Below, piece after piece: positions 16,169-17,456 of a stretch of 17,456 bases of DNA (position 1 is the stretch's first letter; every line of letters begins with the position of its first letter). The DNA is from Bdellovibrionales bacterium (GTDB lineage Bacteria; Bdellovibrionota; UBA1018). The DNA is taken from the NCBI GenBank assembly GCA_018968995.1, contig JAGWZD010000012.1, forward strand, positions 1 through 17,456, given 5' to 3'. The notes under the pieces were generated by a model, which saw only the letters and a program-made list of their open reading frames with translations, had not been told where the DNA came from and ran no database searches. The position numbers were made by a program, and so were the translations under genes.

Positions 16169-16834
16169 TCACACTTCCCTTTCACGTTTTACTCTTCGAG
16201 CCCAACGATTTTCTTTAACTTGGCTCACATGGAGATTCCCCTCTATGAAAAACCTCCAGAAGAGACCCTTGCCCTGCGATATACCGACTCGGCCCGAACA
16301 AAGCACGCTGGAGACCTCAAAACCGTCATCTCGAACCCAAAACCTAGGTCCATTTAAGGCCGCTCCGTTGTCACGCTTTCCGACTTGAAGCGCTCGAGTT
16401 AACTTGCCTGGCCCATTGGTCTTTAGCCTTCCGAACTTGCTATTGAGCGGCTCTACGGCCCGTATCAAAACTGCCCCGGGGTCTCCCTCGGGCTCAGTCA
16501 CGAAATTGAGCATCCAGTACATGCCATAAATCACGTAAACATAAGCATGACCGGGAGGACCAAACATAACGGATGCTCGAGAAGTTTTTCCCTTCGCCGA
16601 ATGACTCGCGGGATCCCCTGCGCGATAGGCCTCGGTCTCGACAATACGAACCGATTGAAAACGCCCTGAGCGCGGTGCTCGAACCAGCAAAACTTTCCCG
16701 AGAAGGTCTTGCGCCACCTCAACGGTGTTCCTTGCAAAAAAAGAAGGGTCCAGAAGACCCTCTATTTTCTGCGGCTGAAAGAGATCTTTAGCCGCCGAGC
16801 TTTTCGCGGACGATTTGGTTAACAAGCTTGCCAT
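16169..16834 (-). CDS. mpg: 3-methyladenine DNA glycosylase, AAG/Mpg family
   Basis: A 221-residue monofunctional base-excision repair enzyme that removes alkylated and deaminated purines. The active-site block RIVETEAYRAGDPASHS holds the catalytic Glu (E68, matching human AAG E125), Y70 and H78. It is followed by SVMFGPPGHAYVYVIYGMY, with the strand-intercalating Tyr region, then NGPGKLTRAL. Length is within the bacterial range. AGGG lies 8 bases before the ATG at 16834, which is inside the end of yqeY (47-bp overlap). The first ~20 residues (Ser/Lys/Ala-rich) precede the domain and are probably disordered. It abuts dnaG, so it sits inside the rpsU-dnaG-rpoD type operon, where a repair gene is not usual in textbook examples. 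Confidence 0.93.
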   Translation of the reverse strand: MASLLTKSSAKSSAAKDLFQPQKIEGLLDPSFFARNTVEVAQDLLGKVLLVRAPRSGRFQSVRIVETEAYRAGDPASHSAKGKTSRASVMFGPPGHAYVYVIYGMYWMLNFVTEPEGDPGAVLIRAVEPLNSKFGRLKTNGPGKLTRALQVGKRDNGAALNGPRFWVRDDGFEVSSVLCSGRVGISQGKGLFWRFFIEGNLHVSQVKENRWARRVKREREV

Positions 16835-17237
16835 CGGCTTTACCCTGTACCTGAGGCATCAAAATTTTCATCACAGCTCCCATGTCTTTCGCAGAGGTCG
16901 CACCAGACTGGGCGACGGCCGCCTCAACAATCTTGCGGACTTCGGCTTCGCCCATCTGCTCGGGGAGAAAAGATTTCAAGAAACTGAACTCGGCCTGCTC
17001 GTTTGCTACGAGATCTTCTCGTCCTCCTTGCTTGAACTGATCGATGGAGTCCTGCCGCTGCTTCGCTAACGAGGTGATAATTTTTACGACACCGGCGTCA
17101 TCCAAGTCCACGCGGTCATCGATTTCACGCTTGCGAACGGCTGCATGCAGATTTCTCGCGTACGCAAGAGTCGCCTTGTCACCACTTTTCATGGCGGCCT
17201 TCATCGACTCCGAGAGACGTTCTTTGATTGTGGGCAT
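16788..17237 (-). CDS. YqeY-family protein (GatB/YqeY domain)
   Basis: A 149-residue all-helical protein related to the C-terminal tail domain of GatB, the tRNA amidotransferase subunit. Recognisable features are TIKERLSESMKAAMKSGDK, ARNLHAAVRKREIDDR, EFSFLKSFLPEQM, GATSAKDMGAVMKILMPQVQGKADG and the end NQIVREKLG. A tRNA-linked role is inferred from the shared domain; the cellular function is not established. A strong AAGGAG (complement of 17244-17249) lies 6 bases before the ATG. The gene lies just behind the rpsU terminator and overlaps mpg. Its place next to rpsU and dnaG is common in bacteria. Confidence 0.93.
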   Translation of the reverse strand: MPTIKERLSESMKAAMKSGDKATLAYARNLHAAVRKREIDDRVDLDDAGVVKIITSLAKQRQDSIDQFKQGGREDLVANEQAEFSFLKSFLPEQMGEAEVRKIVEAAVAQSGATSAKDMGAVMKILMPQVQGKADGKLVNQIVREKLGG

Positions 17238-17250
17238 GAGTCACTCCTTG

Positions 17251-17295
17251 AAAATAAAAAAGCGAAGGCAGGGATTACTCCAGCATGCCTTCGCT
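17251..17295 (-). terminator. Intrinsic terminator between rpsU and yqeY
   Basis: On the minus strand a perfect 10-bp stem (AGCGAAGGCA / TGCCTTCGCT, 17261-17270 and 17286-17295) with a 15-base loop is followed by TTTTTATTTT (complement of 17251-17260). It lies 20 bp behind the rpsU stop and about 13 bp ahead of yqeY. As in the E. coli rpsU-dnaG-rpoD operon, partial readthrough would let S21 be made in large excess over primase and sigma factor. Confidence 0.85.
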
Positions 17296-17314
17296 TTCAG
17301 AAAAATACAGTGGC

Positions 17315-17456
17315 TTAAACGCTTGATCGACGAGGCTTTTTCACGCCGCGCTTACGCGCTGCGATCGACTTACGTTTACGCTTAACGGAGGGCTTCTCAT
17401 AAGCTTCGCGCTTGCGAACTTCCGAGAGAATGCCGGCCTTTTCGCACTGCTTCTTG
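17315..17456 (-). CDS. rpsU: 30S ribosomal protein S21, N-terminus cut by window edge
   Basis: The last 46 residues of a small, very basic protein. Family landmarks are [20 protein letters not shown] followed by VKRKRKS and an Arg/Lys-rich tail ending PRRSSV. S21 joins the 30S subunit and assists initiation near the anti-Shine-Dalgarno region. The N-terminal part (about 20-25 residues by family length) lies beyond the right edge, together with the operon promoter. It is the first gene visible of the rpsU-yqeY-mpg-dnaG-rpoD cluster and is followed by an intrinsic terminator. Confidence 0.92.
   Translation of the reverse strand, partial: KKQCEKAGILSEVRKREAYEKPSVKRKRKSIAARKRGVKKPRRSSV

Noticed and set aside
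1..17456. Search for CRISPR arrays, insertion sequences, toxin-antitoxin or defence modules
   Set aside because: I saw no regularly spaced repeats, transposase motifs, or small paired genes of those kinds on either strand.

Overview
The window looks like ordinary chromosomal, housekeeping-rich DNA from a Gram-negative bacterium. It carries an rpsU-yqeY-mpg-dnaG-rpoD cluster, RNase P RNA, a tRNA, a lipoprotein with a lipobox, a Sec-exported protein and a chemoreceptor, so the cell is probably motile. My best guess is a Bdellovibrio-like lineage (Bdellovibrionota, the former predatory deltaproteobacteria). That rests on the general style of the small Cys-rich lipoprotein and on the mix and order of genes; it is an inference, not a demonstrated placement. 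I see no transposase, phage gene, CRISPR array or obvious horizontally acquired island, and no stretch longer than 300 bases lacks a gene.

Left part (1-6463). A truncated aminopeptidase P gene (pepP, minus) diverges from a HAD-family phosphatase gene (plus), with only 17 bp between the start codons. The phosphatase gene is followed after 7 bp by msrA (methionine sulfoxide reductase A). A convergent minus-strand block then holds an unrecognised Cys-rich secreted protein, 4-hydroxyphenylpyruvate dioxygenase (hpd) and biosynthetic arginine decarboxylase (speA). speA and hpd are 9 bp apart and probably cotranscribed.

Middle part (6541-9856). The RNase P RNA gene (rnpB, minus) lies directly behind a Nif3/YbgI-family gene. 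That gene overlaps by 43 bp the end of a gene for a metallo-beta-lactamase-fold/rhodanese fusion whose metal site is degenerate. A divergent plus-strand gene encodes a COG1926-type phosphoribosyltransferase. Its 3' end contains a perfect 12-bp inverted repeat and sits 2 bp from the convergent end of the chemoreceptor gene.

Right part (9859-17456). A methyl-accepting chemotaxis protein has a periplasmic DUF3365/Tll0287-like domain with a CxxCH c-type haem motif. Next come a short intergenic region with divergent promoter-like elements, a Cys-rich small lipoprotein gene (plus) and a CAU-anticodon tRNA (minus, probably tRNA-Ile2). Behind these is a macromolecular-synthesis-type operon read right to left: rpsU (partial), an intrinsic terminator, yqeY, mpg (3-methyladenine DNA glycosylase), dnaG, rpoD and the tRNA. 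The four protein genes after the terminator overlap or abut, suggesting one translationally coupled unit linking ribosomal protein S21, base-excision repair, primase and the main sigma factor.

Nothing here amounts to a clear new system. The most interesting items are the haem chemoreceptor, the ligand-poor MBL-rhodanese fusion, a possible lipoprotein form of MsrA encoded in an overlap, the glycosylase gene inside the dnaG-rpoD operon, and the gene-end hairpin at 9814-9850.
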